A stretch of 64,000 bases of DNA from Streptomyces viridochromogenes (GCF_001270495.1 NZ_LGUR01000094.1:62001-126000); one strand, 5' to 3'. Shown: positions 16,919 through 25,221, counted from the first letter of the stretch. The notes: generated by a model not told the origin, from the letters alone. A program made the numbers and translations.

Positions 16919-18052
16919 GTGGACTTCACCTTCACCGAGGAGCAGCAGGCGGCGGCCGAGGCGGCACGCGGGGTGTTCGCCGGGGTCGCGCCGGACGCGG
17001 TGCCCTCTCCCGCGCTCACGCCGGGCGCCGTCGCCGACGACTTCGACCGTCCGCTGTGGGCCCGGCTCGCGGACGCGGACCTGCTGAGCCTGCTGCTCGC
17101 GGAGGAGCACGGTGGAGCCGGCCTCGACGCCGTCGCCCTGTGCCTGGTGCTGCGCGAGTCGGCGAAGGTACTGGCCCGGGTGCCGCTGCTGGAGAGCAGC
17201 GCGGCGATGGCCGCCGTCCAGGTGTACGGCGGATCCGAGCTGAAGGCCGGGGTGCTGACCCGGGCGGGGCGCGGTGAGGTCGTACTGACGGTCGCCGCGC
17301 ACGGCCGCACCGGCCACGACCCGGCCGAGCTCGCGGTGACCGCCCGGCAGGACGGTACGGGGTGGGTGCTGGACGGGGTGCAGACCGCCGTGCCCTGGGC
17401 ATACGGCGCCGATCTCGTCGTCGTGCCGGCCCGTACGGCCGCCGACCGGACCGTCCTCGCACTGGTGCCGCGCGCCGCGGAGGGGGTCTCGCTCGCCGAG
17501 CAGTTCTCGACCAGCGGGGAGCGGCTCGGGGAGCTACGGCTGGACTCGGTACGGCTCGCGGCGCGGGACGTCCTGGACGCCGAGGGCGCCTGGGAGTGGC
17601 TGCGGGAGCTACTGGCCACCGGCACGTGTGCGCTGGCGCTCGGGCTGGGTGAGCGGGTGCTGGGGATGACCTCGGACTACGCGAGCAAGCGGGAGCAGTT
17701 CGGGCATCCGATCGCCACGTTCCAGGCGGTCGCCGTGCAGTCCGCCGACCGTTACATCGACCTGCGCGCGATGGAGGCCACACTCTGGCAGGCCGCGTGG
17801 CGGATCGCGTCGGGGGCACCGGGGTCGCTGCCCGCCTCGGGAGACGTGGCCGTGGCCAAGATCTGGGCCTCGGAGGGCGTACGGCGGGTCGTGCAGACGG
17901 CCCAGCATCTGCACGGCGGCTTCGGCGCCGACGTCGACTATCCGCTGCACCGGTACCACGCCTGGGCCAAGCACCTGGAACTGGCGCTCGGCCCGGCGGC
18001 GGCCCACGAGGAGGCGCTCGGGGACCTGCTGGCGGCACATCCGCTCAGCTGA
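16919..18052 (+). CDS. acyl-CoA dehydrogenase, possibly KstR-regulated
   Basis: The 377-aa flavoenzyme has the three acyl-CoA dehydrogenase domains: a helical N-terminal domain (MDFTFTEEQQAAAEAARGVF), a beta middle domain, and a C-terminal domain with SKREQFGHPIATFQAVAVQS and HLHGGFGADVDYPLHRYH. No catalytic Glu is evident near the C-terminus, as in some FadE-type steroid side-chain enzymes that work as unequal pairs, though no partner gene is adjacent. The GTG start follows a GGAAGGGCAGGGA purine run. The KstR-like palindrome upstream points to sterol or fatty acid use. The true substrate is unknown. Confidence 0.85.
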   Translation: MDFTFTEEQQAAAEAARGVFAGVAPDAVPSPALTPGAVADDFDRPLWARLADADLLSLLLAEEHGGAGLDAVALCLVLRESAKVLARVPLLESSAAMAAVQVYGGSELKAGVLTRAGRGEVVLTVAAHGRTGHDPAELAVTARQDGTGWVLDGVQTAVPWAYGADLVVVPARTAADRTVLALVPRAAEGVSLAEQFSTSGERLGELRLDSVRLAARDVLDAEGAWEWLRELLATGTCALALGLGERVLGMTSDYASKREQFGHPIATFQAVAVQSADRYIDLRAMEATLWQAAWRIASGAPGSLPASGDVAVAKIWASEGVRRVVQTAQHLHGGFGADVDYPLHRYHAWAKHLELALGPAAAHEEALGDLLAAHPLS

Positions 18053-18073
18053 CCTGCGGCCCCGGGGTGTGCC

Positions 18074-18421
18074 CTACAGCACGTACCCCGGCTGCCCCTC
18101 GTCGTCCAGCACAGGGCGTCCGACCGCCGCCCACACCTGCATACCGCCGTCGACGTTCACGGCGTCGATGCCCTGCTGGACGAGGTACATCGCGACCTGC
18201 GCCGAACGCCCGCCGGAGCGGCAGATGACATGGACGCGGGCGTCCTGCGGGGCGGCCTCGGTCAGCTCGCCGTAGCGGGCGACGAACTCGCTGATCGGGA
18301 TGTGCAGCGCGCCTTCGGCATGACCTGCCTGCCACTCGTCGTCCTCGCGGACGTCCAGCAGGAAGTCGTCGGCCTTGAGGTCGGTGACCTCGACTGTGGG
18401 CACGGGAGATCCGAAGTTCAT
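18074..18421 (-). CDS. rhodanese-like domain protein
   Basis: A single 115-aa rhodanese domain with the active-site loop CRSGGRS and preceding motifs LLDVREDDEWQAGHAEGALHIPISEF. It would bind persulfide sulfur on the catalytic Cys. The ATG at 18421 begins the conserved region. It is convergent with the acyl-CoA dehydrogenase gene. The sulfur acceptor is unknown. Confidence 0.9.
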   Translation of the reverse strand: MNFGSPVPTVEVTDLKADDFLLDVREDDEWQAGHAEGALHIPISEFVARYGELTEAAPQDARVHVICRSGGRSAQVAMYLVQQGIDAVNVDGGMQVWAAVGRPVLDDEGQPGYVL

Positions 18422-18475
18422 GGCTCCGACGCTACCTGACGGGCGCGGGGCGTTGGAGGGCTGTCTCCGCACCGC

Positions 18476-19378
18476 CTAGCCGAGCAGAGCCGCCAGCTCC
18501 GCTTCCCGCTCCGCCACCTGGGCCAGGAGCTGGTCGGCGATCTCGTCGAGGAGGCGGTCGGGGTCGTCCGGGGCGAGGCGGAGCATCGCGCCGATCGCGC
18601 CCTCCTCCAGGTCCTTCGCGACCAGCGTGAGCATCTCCTTGCGCTGGGCGAGCCATTCGAGGCGGGCGTAGAGCTCCTCGGCGGGGGTGGGGCCCTGCTC
18701 CTTGGGCACCGGTCCGGCGGCCCACTCCTCGGCCAGCTCCCGCAGCAGCGCCTCGTCACCGCGGGCGTACGCCGCGTTGACGCGGGTGATGAACTCCTCG
18801 CGCCGGGCACGCTCGGCCGTTTCCTGGGCGAGATCGGGATGGGCCTTGCGGGCCAGCTCGCGGTAGAGCTTGCGGGCCTCGTCGCTGGGCCGCACCCGCT
18901 GCGGCGGCCGTACCGGCTGGTCCGTGAGCATCGCCGCGGCCTCCGGGAACAGCCCCCCGCCGTCCATCCAGCCGTGGAACAGCTCCTCGACGCCCGGCAT
19001 CGGCAGCACCCGGGCGCGCGCCTCGTCGGCCTTGCGGATGTCCTCGGGGTCGCCGGTGCGGGCGGCCGTGGCCTCGGCGATCCGGGCGTCCAGCTCGTCG
19101 AGGCGGGCGTACATCGGGCCGAGCTTCTGGTGGTGCAGCCGGGAGAAGTTCTCCACCTCCACGCGGAAGGTCTCCACGGCGATCTCGTACTCGATCAACG
19201 CCTGCTCGGCGGCCCGCACGGCCCGCTCCAGCCGCTCCTCGGGCCGCTCGGCCCCGTCCTCGGCCGTCACCTGCGCCTCACCACCTCGCTCAGCTCCACC
19301 GGCGGGCACCTCGGCACCGCCCCGCGTCCCCGCGTCAGCGGGCTCGGGCTGGGACTGCTCAGCTTCCGGCGTCGTCAC
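18476..19378 (-). CDS. hypothetical protein with coiled coil and J-domain-like segment
   Basis: The 300-aa cytoplasmic protein has an acidic N-terminus, a long helical/coiled-coil region (about residues 45-120), and a segment RKLYRELARKAHPDLAQET followed by EEFITRVNAAYARGDEALL. The segment resembles a J-domain helix II-HPD-helix III arrangement. The C-terminal 60 residues are again helical. The GTG start at 19378 is chosen because the sequence upstream looks non-coding. Such proteins are widespread in Streptomyces without known role; a DnaK-cochaperone function is only a guess. Confidence 0.8.
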   Translation of the reverse strand: MTTPEAEQSQPEPADAGTRGGAEVPAGGAERGGEAQVTAEDGAERPEERLERAVRAAEQALIEYEIAVETFRVEVENFSRLHHQKLGPMYARLDELDARIAEATAARTGDPEDIRKADEARARVLPMPGVEELFHGWMDGGGLFPEAAAMLTDQPVRPPQRVRPSDEARKLYRELARKAHPDLAQETAERARREEFITRVNAAYARGDEALLRELAEEWAAGPVPKEQGPTPAEELYARLEWLAQRKEMLTLVAKDLEEGAIGAMLRLAPDDPDRLLDEIADQLLAQVAEREAELAALLG

Positions 19379-19466
19379 CCGACCAGCGTAGGCCACGGGG
19401 GACTGCGTCAGCTGAGCCGAGTCCGGGCACTGCCGCTGGGACGGCACTGGCGTCGTCGCGGGCCTG

Positions 19467-19534
19467 CTGGGGCTGCCGCCCCGGACCCCGCTTCGGCCCT
19501 GAAGGGGCCTCGTCCTCAAACGCCGGACGGGCTG
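19467..19534. repeat. dispersed Streptomyces intergenic repeat
   Basis: The segment contains GGGGCTGCCGCCCCGGACCC, then GGCCTCGTCCTCAAACGCCG and GACGGGCTG. On the minus strand this is the CGGCGTTTGAGGACGAGGCC-type element that recurs between genes in many Streptomyces genomes. It lies downstream of the DUF2252 gene and upstream of the J-like gene and may fold as a transcription terminator. Confidence 0.6.
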
Positions 19535-19592
19535 ACTGGCGCCGACGGGCGTCGAGAGGCGAAGCCTCTCGTCCGCACCAATCCGCACCAGG

Positions 19593-21050
19593 TCACACCC
19601 CGACCTCCGCCGCGATCCGCCCGGCCCGCACCGCCGTGACCAGCGCGCTGTGGTCCGCCTCCGTGCGGTCGGCGTAGGTGACGGCGAACGTGGCGATCGC
19701 CTCGTCCAGTTCGTCGTTCTTGCCGCAGTAGCCGGAGACCAGTCGGGGGTCGGCGCTGTGGGAGTGGGCACGGGCCAGGAGGGCGCCGGTCATGCGGGCG
19801 TAGTCGTCTATCTGGTCGGCGGCCAGCGCGGCCGGGTCGACACTGCCCTTGCGGTTGCGGAACTGGCGTACCTGGAAGGGAAGTCCGTCGACCGTCGTCC
19901 AGCCCAGCAACACGTCGCTGACCACCTGCATGCGCTTCTGGCCGAGTACCACGCGCCGCCCCTCGTGTTCCGCCTCCGGCGCCTCGAAGCCGGCCGTCAC
20001 CAGATGCGGGACGAGGACCGAGGGGCGGGCCTCCTTCACCTGGAGGACCAGTGACTCGCCCCGGTGGTCCAGGAGCAGGACGACGTACGAGCGGGTACCG
20101 ACGCTGCCCGTGCCCACCACACGGAACGCCACGTCGTGCACGGTGTGGCGGGCGAGGAGGGGATGACGGTCCTCGGAGAGCGTGGTGACGTAGCTCTCCA
20201 GCGACGCCGCCACCGCCGCCGCCTCCGCGTCCGGTACCCGGCGCAGTACGGGCGGCGCGTCGACGAACCGGCGGCCGCCGTCCTCGGTCGGCTCCGTCGA
20301 CTTGGCCGCGAAGCGCCCGCTGGTGTTGGCCCGCGCCTTCTCCGCGACCCGCTCCAGCGTGCCCAGCAGATCATGGGCGTCGGTGTGCGATACGAGCTCC
20401 TCGTCCGCGATCGCGTTCCACGCGTCCAGCACCGGAAGCCTGGCCAGCAGCCGCATGGTGCGCCGGTAGGCACCGACCGCGTCGCGCGCCGCCTTGCGGC
20501 ACCTGTCCTCGTCCGCGCCGGCCTCCCGGCCCGCGAGCACGAGCGAGGTGGCGAGCCGCTTGAGGTCCCACTCCCAAGGGCCGTACAGCGTCTCGTCGAA
20601 GTCGTTCAGATCGATGATCAGGCCGCCCCGCGGGTCGCCGTACAGGCCGAAATTGGCCGCGTGCGCGTCGCCGCAGATCTGGGCGCGGATCCGGGTCATG
20701 GGGGTGCGGGCGAGGTCGTACGCCATGAGCCCCGCCGAACCGCGCAGAAACGCGAAGGGCGTCGCCGCCATCCGGCCGACCCGGATCGGGGTGAGCTCGG
20801 GCAGCCGGCCGAGGCTGGACTCCTCGACGGCGGCCACGGCGTCGGGGCGGTCGGCGTCGAGATCGAGAAGGGCGTGCTCACCGCGCGGCACCCGCCTGCG
20901 CAGCGCCTTGCCCTCCTCCTTGGGCGACCCGCCACCGGGCCACTCGGCGAAGCCGCGCACGCGGGGCAGCCGACGCGCCGCGGATTCCGACGACGACTGC
21001 GCTGCCCCCACGGCCGCCTCCGCCGTAGCTCCGGCACCGACCTCGGTCAT
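19593..21050 (-). CDS. DUF2252 family protein (kinase-like fold)
   Basis: The 485-aa protein matches DUF2252, a family with a kinase-like fold. Diagnostic stretches are MTRIRAQICGDAHAANFGLY, LIIDLNDFDETLYGPWEWDL, VGTRSYVVLLLDHRGESLVLQVKEARPSVL and HSHSADPRLVSGYCG. The ATG at 21050 follows a GGGGGAGGCGG ribosome binding site; the longer upstream frame runs through repeats and DnaA boxes and is unlikely to be translated. The substrate is unknown; a phosphotransferase role is suggested by the GDAHAANFG motif, which resembles aminoglycoside-kinase-like catalytic loops. Confidence 0.9.
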   Translation of the reverse strand: MTEVGAGATAEAAVGAAQSSSESAARRLPRVRGFAEWPGGGSPKEEGKALRRRVPRGEHALLDLDADRPDAVAAVEESSLGRLPELTPIRVGRMAATPFAFLRGSAGLMAYDLARTPMTRIRAQICGDAHAANFGLYGDPRGGLIIDLNDFDETLYGPWEWDLKRLATSLVLAGREAGADEDRCRKAARDAVGAYRRTMRLLARLPVLDAWNAIADEELVSHTDAHDLLGTLERVAEKARANTSGRFAAKSTEPTEDGGRRFVDAPPVLRRVPDAEAAAVAASLESYVTTLSEDRHPLLARHTVHDVAFRVVGTGSVGTRSYVVLLLDHRGESLVLQVKEARPSVLVPHLVTAGFEAPEAEHEGRRVVLGQKRMQVVSDVLLGWTTVDGLPFQVRQFRNRKGSVDPAALAADQIDDYARMTGALLARAHSHSADPRLVSGYCGKNDELDEAIATFAVTYADRTEADHSALVTAVRAGRIAAEVGV

Positions 21051-21140
21051 ATCGACCGCCTCCCCCGCTCCCGCACGACCACCGACACGAACATCAACTC
21101 GTGCCGACGTTACAACCGGTGGCCGAAACGCGTCAGACCC

Positions 21141-21167
21141 TGTGGACAACTCCGCCCCTGTGGACAA
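21141..21167 (-). promoter_or_regulatory. two consensus DnaA boxes outside oriC
   Basis: Two perfect TGTGGACAA boxes (TTGTCCACA on the minus strand) lie at 21141-21149 and 21159-21167 in the same orientation, 18 bases apart. Weaker TGTGGAAA copies follow at about 21190 and 21218. The site is upstream of the DUF2252 gene and about 40 kb from oriC. Confidence 0.7.
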
Positions 21168-21217
21168 CTCCGCGATTCCGGAAGACACGGTTGTGGAAAC
21201 CTGACTGGCGACGCCCG

Positions 21218-21356
21218 GCTGTGGAAAACCCGGTCATGGAAGATCCGGCGGCGGAACGCCCGGCCACGGAAAATTCCGGTCCCGGAAGACCCGGTCGCGG
21301 AAGACCCGGTCCCGGAAGACCCGGTCCCGGTAGACGCGGCCGCGGAAGACCCGCTA
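21218..21356. repeat. degenerate 15-base tandem repeat array
   Basis: About nine consecutive 15-16 base units of the form GGAAGACCCGGTC, best preserved in five units from 21282 to 21356 (units start at 21282, 21297, 21312, 21327, 21342) and decaying toward 21218. It fills the spacer between the DUF2252 gene and the end of the HxlR gene and does not appear to be translated in any supported gene. Confidence 0.8.
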
Positions 21357-21367
21357 GGAGAGCGACC

Positions 21368-21730
21368 TCAGCAGCCTCCCGACCGCTCCCCGTCCCCCAG
21401 ATACGCCTTCGCCCACTCACCCAGCTCGGTCAGCGCGGGCCCCAACGCGGCGCCCGCATCCGTCAGCCGGTACACCACCCGCAGCGGCGGCCCCTCGTAG
21501 ACCTCGCGCACCACCAGTCCCGCGGCGCCGAGCTCGGTGAGCCGGTCGGAGAGCATGCGCTCGCTGATGCCCGGAACCGCCCGGCGAAGGTCGACGAAGT
21601 AGGCCGGCCCTGCGGTCAGGACGGACACGATCGGGCCGGTCCAGCGCTTTCCGAGCAGCTGGAAGACCTGGGTGATCGCCGCGTCGACCCGCTTGCACGG
21701 CCCTACGTCGTGACTCTGCTCGCCCGCCAT
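21368..21730 (-). CDS. HxlR family winged helix regulator
   Basis: The 120-aa regulator has a single winged-helix domain: C-K-R near residue 13, FQLLGKRWTGPIVSVLTAG, DLRRAVPGISERMLSDRLTEL and the wing VVREVYEGPPLRVVYRLTDAG. The conserved Cys at the N-terminus is a redox or electrophile sensor in relatives such as YodB and QorR. It is divergent from an azoreductase gene over a short promoter region with an inverted repeat, a common arrangement for quinone or diamide stress control. Confidence 0.92.
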   Translation of the reverse strand: MAGEQSHDVGPCKRVDAAITQVFQLLGKRWTGPIVSVLTAGPAYFVDLRRAVPGISERMLSDRLTELGAAGLVVREVYEGPPLRVVYRLTDAGAALGPALTELGEWAKAYLGDGERSGGC

Positions 21731-21771
21731 GCCTCTCAGGATACTGCCCTCTCGTACGGGGGTGAAAAAAA

Positions 21772-21802
21772 GTAAGTGACTGTGTTATCCATAGTCGAGT
21801 AC
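21772..21802. promoter_or_regulatory. candidate HxlR operator between hxlR-type gene and azoR
   Basis: Half-sites GTAAGTGACT (21772-21781) and AGTCGAGTAC (21793-21802) form an imperfect inverted repeat matching at 7 of 10 positions, with an 11-base centre. AGTAAGT/GAGTAC motifs of this kind are seen at HxlR-regulated divergent promoters. Confidence 0.5.
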
Positions 21803-21862
21803 GAATTTTCAGTCCCTGCGGGCAGCTGTCCGGGCCCGCTCCCATCCCCTCTGGAGACCCTC

Positions 21863-22513
21863 ATGGCAACGCTCCTGCACATCGACTCCTCGGTCTTCCC
21901 GGCCGACGCCTCCTCCTCCCGGGCGGTCGCCGACGCCTTCCGGCGCACCTGGCACGAACAGCACCCCGAGGGCACGGTGATCCACCGCGACCTCGCCACG
22001 GACCCCGTGCCGCACATCACCGCCCACGCGCACACCGCCGGTTTCTCCGATCCGGCGACCCACACCCCCGAGCAGGCCGCCGCGTTCGCCGAGCGGGTGC
22101 GGCTGATCGAGGAGCTGGAGCGTGCGGACGCGGTGCTGATCGGCGCCCCGATGTACAACCTGACGATCCCGTCGACGCTGAAGGCCTGGCTGGACAACGT
22201 GGTCCTGTTCGGCCGTACGGCGGGCGACGCCCAGTCGGTCAAGGGCACCCCGATCACCGTCGTGGCCAGCCGCGGCGGCGCCTACGGGCCGGGCACTCCG
22301 CGCGCGGGCTACGAGTACGTGCAGAACTACCTGACGGCGGTGCTGGCCGACTTCCTCGGCGCCGACCTCGACTTCATCGTCCCGGAGCTCACGATGGCCC
22401 CGGCCGACCCGGGGATGGCCGACCTGGTCCCGCTCTTCGAGGCCTCCCGCGAGCGTGCCCTCGACGAGGCCGCCGCGAAGGCGAAGCAGCTGGCCCAGCG
22501 GCACGCGGCCTGA
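21863..22513 (+). CDS. azoR: FMN-dependent NADH-azoreductase / quinone reductase
   Basis: The 216-aa flavodoxin-fold enzyme reduces quinones and azo compounds with NADH. Family marks are the N-terminal LLHIDSSVFPADASSSRAVADAFRRTW (phosphate-binding loop), APMYNLTIPSTLKAWLDNVV and VASRGGAYGPGTPRAGYEYVQNYL. The ATG at 21863 begins the conserved region; the frame upstream (from 21776) belongs to the promoter. Divergence from an HxlR repressor suggests induction by electrophiles. Confidence 0.93.
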   Translation: MATLLHIDSSVFPADASSSRAVADAFRRTWHEQHPEGTVIHRDLATDPVPHITAHAHTAGFSDPATHTPEQAAAFAERVRLIEELERADAVLIGAPMYNLTIPSTLKAWLDNVVLFGRTAGDAQSVKGTPITVVASRGGAYGPGTPRAGYEYVQNYLTAVLADFLGADLDFIVPELTMAPADPGMADLVPLFEASRERALDEAAAKAKQLAQRHAA

Positions 22514-22576
22514 CCGCGTCGGTGGCCACGCGCGCGTGGAGCCCCGCTCGGACGGCCCGGGCCCTACGCGCGCGGG

Positions 22577-22615
22577 CCTACGCACGCGTGGCGGGACCTA
22601 CGCACGCGTGGCGGG
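22577..22615. repeat. 20-base tandem duplication
   Basis: CCTACGCACGCGTGGCGGG occurs at 22577-22595 and again at 22597-22615, separated by one base. It is in the spacer after azoR. No function is evident. Confidence 0.85.
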
Positions 22616-22644
22616 GAGTCGACCACCACACCGGGCACCCGGCC

Positions 22645-22899
22645 TCACCAGCCTGCCCCGGAGTCGCCGACTCCCCGCACCGTCACACCGGTTGAGGAAC
22701 CCGTTGAGGAACCGGTCGACAACCCCGTCGAGAGACCCGGCGGGTCCCCAGCCGGTTGCTGCCCCGTGGCCCCCTGCCCCATCGACGGCAGGCACAGCGC
22801 CACGACCAGCCCCACCACCGCGAGCACGGTGACCCGCGCCAGATGCGCGCCCCGGCCTCCGGTCACTCCCCCGAGCCGCGTTCCTCGCCCCTCACCCAC
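22645..22899 (-). CDS. small membrane protein with Ser/Thr/Gly-rich tail, unknown
   Basis: A possible 84-aa protein with a basic N-terminus, one hydrophobic helix (about residues 22-41, RVTVLAVVGLVVALCLPSMG) and an extracellular tail of GLSTG/GSSTG repeats. The GTG start overlaps the end of the GT87-like gene by eight bases, as in translationally coupled genes. I do not recognise a family. Confidence 0.5.
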   Translation of the reverse strand: MGEGRGTRLGGVTGGRGAHLARVTVLAVVGLVVALCLPSMGQGATGQQPAGDPPGLSTGLSTGSSTGSSTGVTVRGVGDSGAGW

Positions 22900-24181
22900 G
22901 ACCGACCCCCACCAGCCGGCCGGCCCGGCGAGCAGCCGTCAGCAGTTCCGTACGCCGGAACCAGGCGGCCAGAACGAGCGGGTAGACCAGGTACCCGAAC
23001 CGCGTCGCCGGGATCAGGCACATCGCCAGCCCCAACCCGATCGCCAGCCGGTCCGCGGCCGCGACGACGGTCCGCGGCGGACGTACCGCCAACGACACCG
23101 CCACGCCGACGGCGGCGGCCGCGAGGGCGGCCATGGCGAGGACGGAGCCGCCGGGGACGTACGTGGCCAGCAGGTACCCGGGCAGTGGGCTGGCCGCCGG
23201 AGAGCGCACGTCGCCCTCACCGAGCGGGAAGAGCACCACATGCTCGACGAAGGCGTGCGGATCGGCCAGGGCCACCGGCACCACGGCCAGCGCGGCCACC
23301 AGCACGGCGACGGCACCGGCCCGCAGGGCGGCCCGACGTCCCGCGGTCACCGCGAGCAGCACCAGCCCCACCGGCAGCAGCGGCCAAGCCGTCCACTTCA
23401 GCGCGGCCGCGGCCCCCATCGCCAGCCCCGCCGCCGTACCCGACCCGCCCCGGCCCGCCAACGCCAGCCCCAGGCACATCAACCCGATCACCGGCAGGTC
23501 GACCCCGCCGACGACCAGCGGCAGCGCCACCGCGGGGAAGGCCGCGAGGAGAAGCGCGGCACGTGCGCACGACTTCCCTTCCGCCCCAGGGGAGTTGCAC
23601 CCGGCGCGCCGTGCGGCGACCAGCATGCTCACCAGGAACACCGCGGAGAACCACACCCGGGCGTCCGCGATCGGCGCGCCGCCGAACAGCGCGTGGGGTA
23701 TCCCGAAGAGCGCCATGCCGGGCAGGTACGGGTTGTAGTCGTCGAGGTCGGCCGGATGCGGCACGTAGGGGCTTCCGGAGTCCAGCAGCAAGCCGCCCGA
23801 GTGCTCGACGACGTGCACCTCCGACTGCGCGGCCCCCACCGCGATCACCAGCGCCAGCGGGACCACGACGGATCCGAGCAGCGCGGCGACCGCACCGCGC
23901 CCGCTCCAGGGGCGCGGCGACCGACGGGAGAGCTCCGCCGCGACCGCGTACCCGACGGCGGCGCAGACGCCCCAGATCCGGTGCGGGGTGAGGGTCGTGA
24001 CCAGGGCCAGCGACAGCGCGAAGACCGCGCATCCGAGCCAGAACAGCACGTCGAGGCGTGCGCCGAGAGCACGGAGAGCCGGTCGGGACGGCTTACGGCC
24101 GTCCTGGACGGGCACCTGCCGGGCGGGGACGGTGCCGCCGGGCCGGACTCCGGCGACGACGGAGAGTGACTCGGTTGGCAT
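22892..24181 (-). CDS. polytopic membrane protein, glycosyltransferase 87-like
   Basis: The 429-aa integral membrane protein has about ten hydrophobic helices and resembles the GT87/DUF2029 mannosyltransferase-like family. Characteristic stretches are GSPYVPHPADLDDYNPYLPGM (extracytoplasmic loop), GGVDLPVIGLMCLGLALAGRG, GAAAALKWTAWPLLPVGL and ATRFGYLVYPLVLAAW. Such enzymes use polyprenyl-phosphate sugars on the outer face of the membrane. The ATG at 24181 follows CCGAGGAGCC. The donor and acceptor are unknown, and the family assignment is moderate. Confidence 0.75.
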   Translation of the reverse strand: MPTESLSVVAGVRPGGTVPARQVPVQDGRKPSRPALRALGARLDVLFWLGCAVFALSLALVTTLTPHRIWGVCAAVGYAVAAELSRRSPRPWSGRGAVAALLGSVVVPLALVIAVGAAQSEVHVVEHSGGLLLDSGSPYVPHPADLDDYNPYLPGMALFGIPHALFGGAPIADARVWFSAVFLVSMLVAARRAGCNSPGAEGKSCARAALLLAAFPAVALPLVVGGVDLPVIGLMCLGLALAGRGGSGTAAGLAMGAAAALKWTAWPLLPVGLVLLAVTAGRRAALRAGAVAVLVAALAVVPVALADPHAFVEHVVLFPLGEGDVRSPAASPLPGYLLATYVPGGSVLAMAALAAAAVGVAVSLAVRPPRTVVAAADRLAIGLGLAMCLIPATRFGYLVYPLVLAAWFRRTELLTAARRAGRLVGVGRG

Positions 24182-24425
24182 CGGTGGGCTCCTCGGGGAA
24201 GGGGAGCTCCAATCTCGCGCCGAGGCACCGTCGGCCACCTCGGCCGAACGGTCACCGTTCGTAGCCCTCCCAGGGACCCGCTCAGCCGAAAGTCCGACCG
24301 CGCCACCGGGCCACCACGGCACCGCGCCACCGGGCCACCAGGCGACCGGCCGACGGGACGACGGGGCGACGGCCAGGGCCAGGGCCACCGAACCGCCGCC
24401 CACAGCTCACCGGCACAATCACCGC

Positions 24426-24788
24426 ATGCATACGCTCTCTGTCGTCCTCGTCGCCCTCATGGCGCTGCTGCACGTCTACATCCTGGTCCTGGAGATGTTC
24501 CTGTGGCAGCGCGGCCCGGGCCGCCGCTTCTCCGGCTTCGACGCCGAGATGGCCCGCTCCACCGCGGCGCTGGCGGCCAACCAGGGGCTCTACAACGGCT
24601 TCCTGGCCGCGGGCCTGGTCTGGGGCCTGATCGCCGACGACCCGACCGGCTACCGCGTCCAGATCTTCTTCCTGTCCTGCATCGTCGTCGCGGGCGTGTA
24701 CGGCGCGGCCACCGCCAACCGCCGCATCCTCTTCGCCCAGGCCCTGCCCGCCGCAGTGAGCCTCGCCGCGGTCACCGCGGCCGGCTGA
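24426..24788 (+). CDS. DUF1304 family membrane protein
   Basis: A 120-aa protein with four hydrophobic helices covering nearly the whole length. The sequence HVYILVLEMFLWQRGPGRRF, ANQGLYNGFLAAGLVWGL and the pattern of helices are typical of DUF1304 proteins. The ATG at 24426 is where the conservation begins; the frame upstream is antisense to the GT87-like gene. Function unknown. Confidence 0.9.
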   Translation: MHTLSVVLVALMALLHVYILVLEMFLWQRGPGRRFSGFDAEMARSTAALAANQGLYNGFLAAGLVWGLIADDPTGYRVQIFFLSCIVVAGVYGAATANRRILFAQALPAAVSLAAVTAAG

Positions 24789-24849
24789 GTCCCGTCCCCG
24801 GGCGCTTCCGGAGGAGCAGAAGCGTCATCCCGTACTGGGCCGCCGTACC

Positions 24850-24993
24850 GATGATCACCACGCGACCGGAGCCCCGGTACGGATCAAGGACGAGGAGGAC
24901 CACTACCGCAGAGGCATGTCGGTCATGGCCAGAGCGGCCCAGCAGGCGGAGCCCGCATGGCTGGAGGAGGCACTGCGCGAACTGCGGGAGTGA
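24850..24993 (+). pseudogene. possible gene remnant (C-terminal fragment)
   Basis: An open frame without a good start reads DDHHATGAPVRIKDEEDHYR, then RGMSVMARAAQQAEPAWLEE and a short amphipathic end before TGA. The composition and codon bias look coding, but no start codon or ribosome binding site precedes it. It may be the tail of a decayed gene. I do not recognise the family. Confidence 0.3.
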
Positions 24994-25095
24994 GAGAGAG
25001 GACACACTCCGGCGCCACGCCGAAGATCAACAACCGGCGGCCGACCGCATGTAAGCATCATCACACCGGGGCCCGATGATCATCCCGAGAACGCC

Positions 25096-25131
25096 GAAAC
25101 GGGCTCACCGTAATCACGGTGAGCCCGTTTC
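25096..25131 (-). terminator. hairpin terminator downstream of tRNA-Leu
   Basis: GAAACGGGCTCACCGT and ACGGTGAGCCCGTTTC form a perfect 16-base-pair stem around a four-base loop. The stem ends a few bases beyond the 3' end of tRNA-Leu and works on both strands. Confidence 0.85.
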
Positions 25132-25137
25132 GCTGTG

Positions 25138-25221
25138 TGCGCGAGGGGGGAGTTGAACCCCCACGCCCTTGCGGGCACTGGAACCTGAATCCAGCGCGTC
25201 TGCCTATTCCGCCACCCGCGC
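25138..25221 (-). tRNA. tRNA-Leu (anticodon CAG)
   Basis: The 84-base gene folds into a class II tRNA. A 7-bp acceptor stem (GCGCGGG with CTCGCGC) and discriminator A at 25138 are seen, with an anticodon loop TTCAGGT (anticodon CAG), a long variable arm (GCCCGCAAGGGC region) and the T-arm GGGGGTTCAACTCCCCC. The 3' CCA is not encoded. Confidence 0.95.

Noticed and set aside
24772..25005. 77-codon minus-strand frame after DUF1304
   Set aside because: It is antisense to the fragment with better coding character and has no ribosome binding site.
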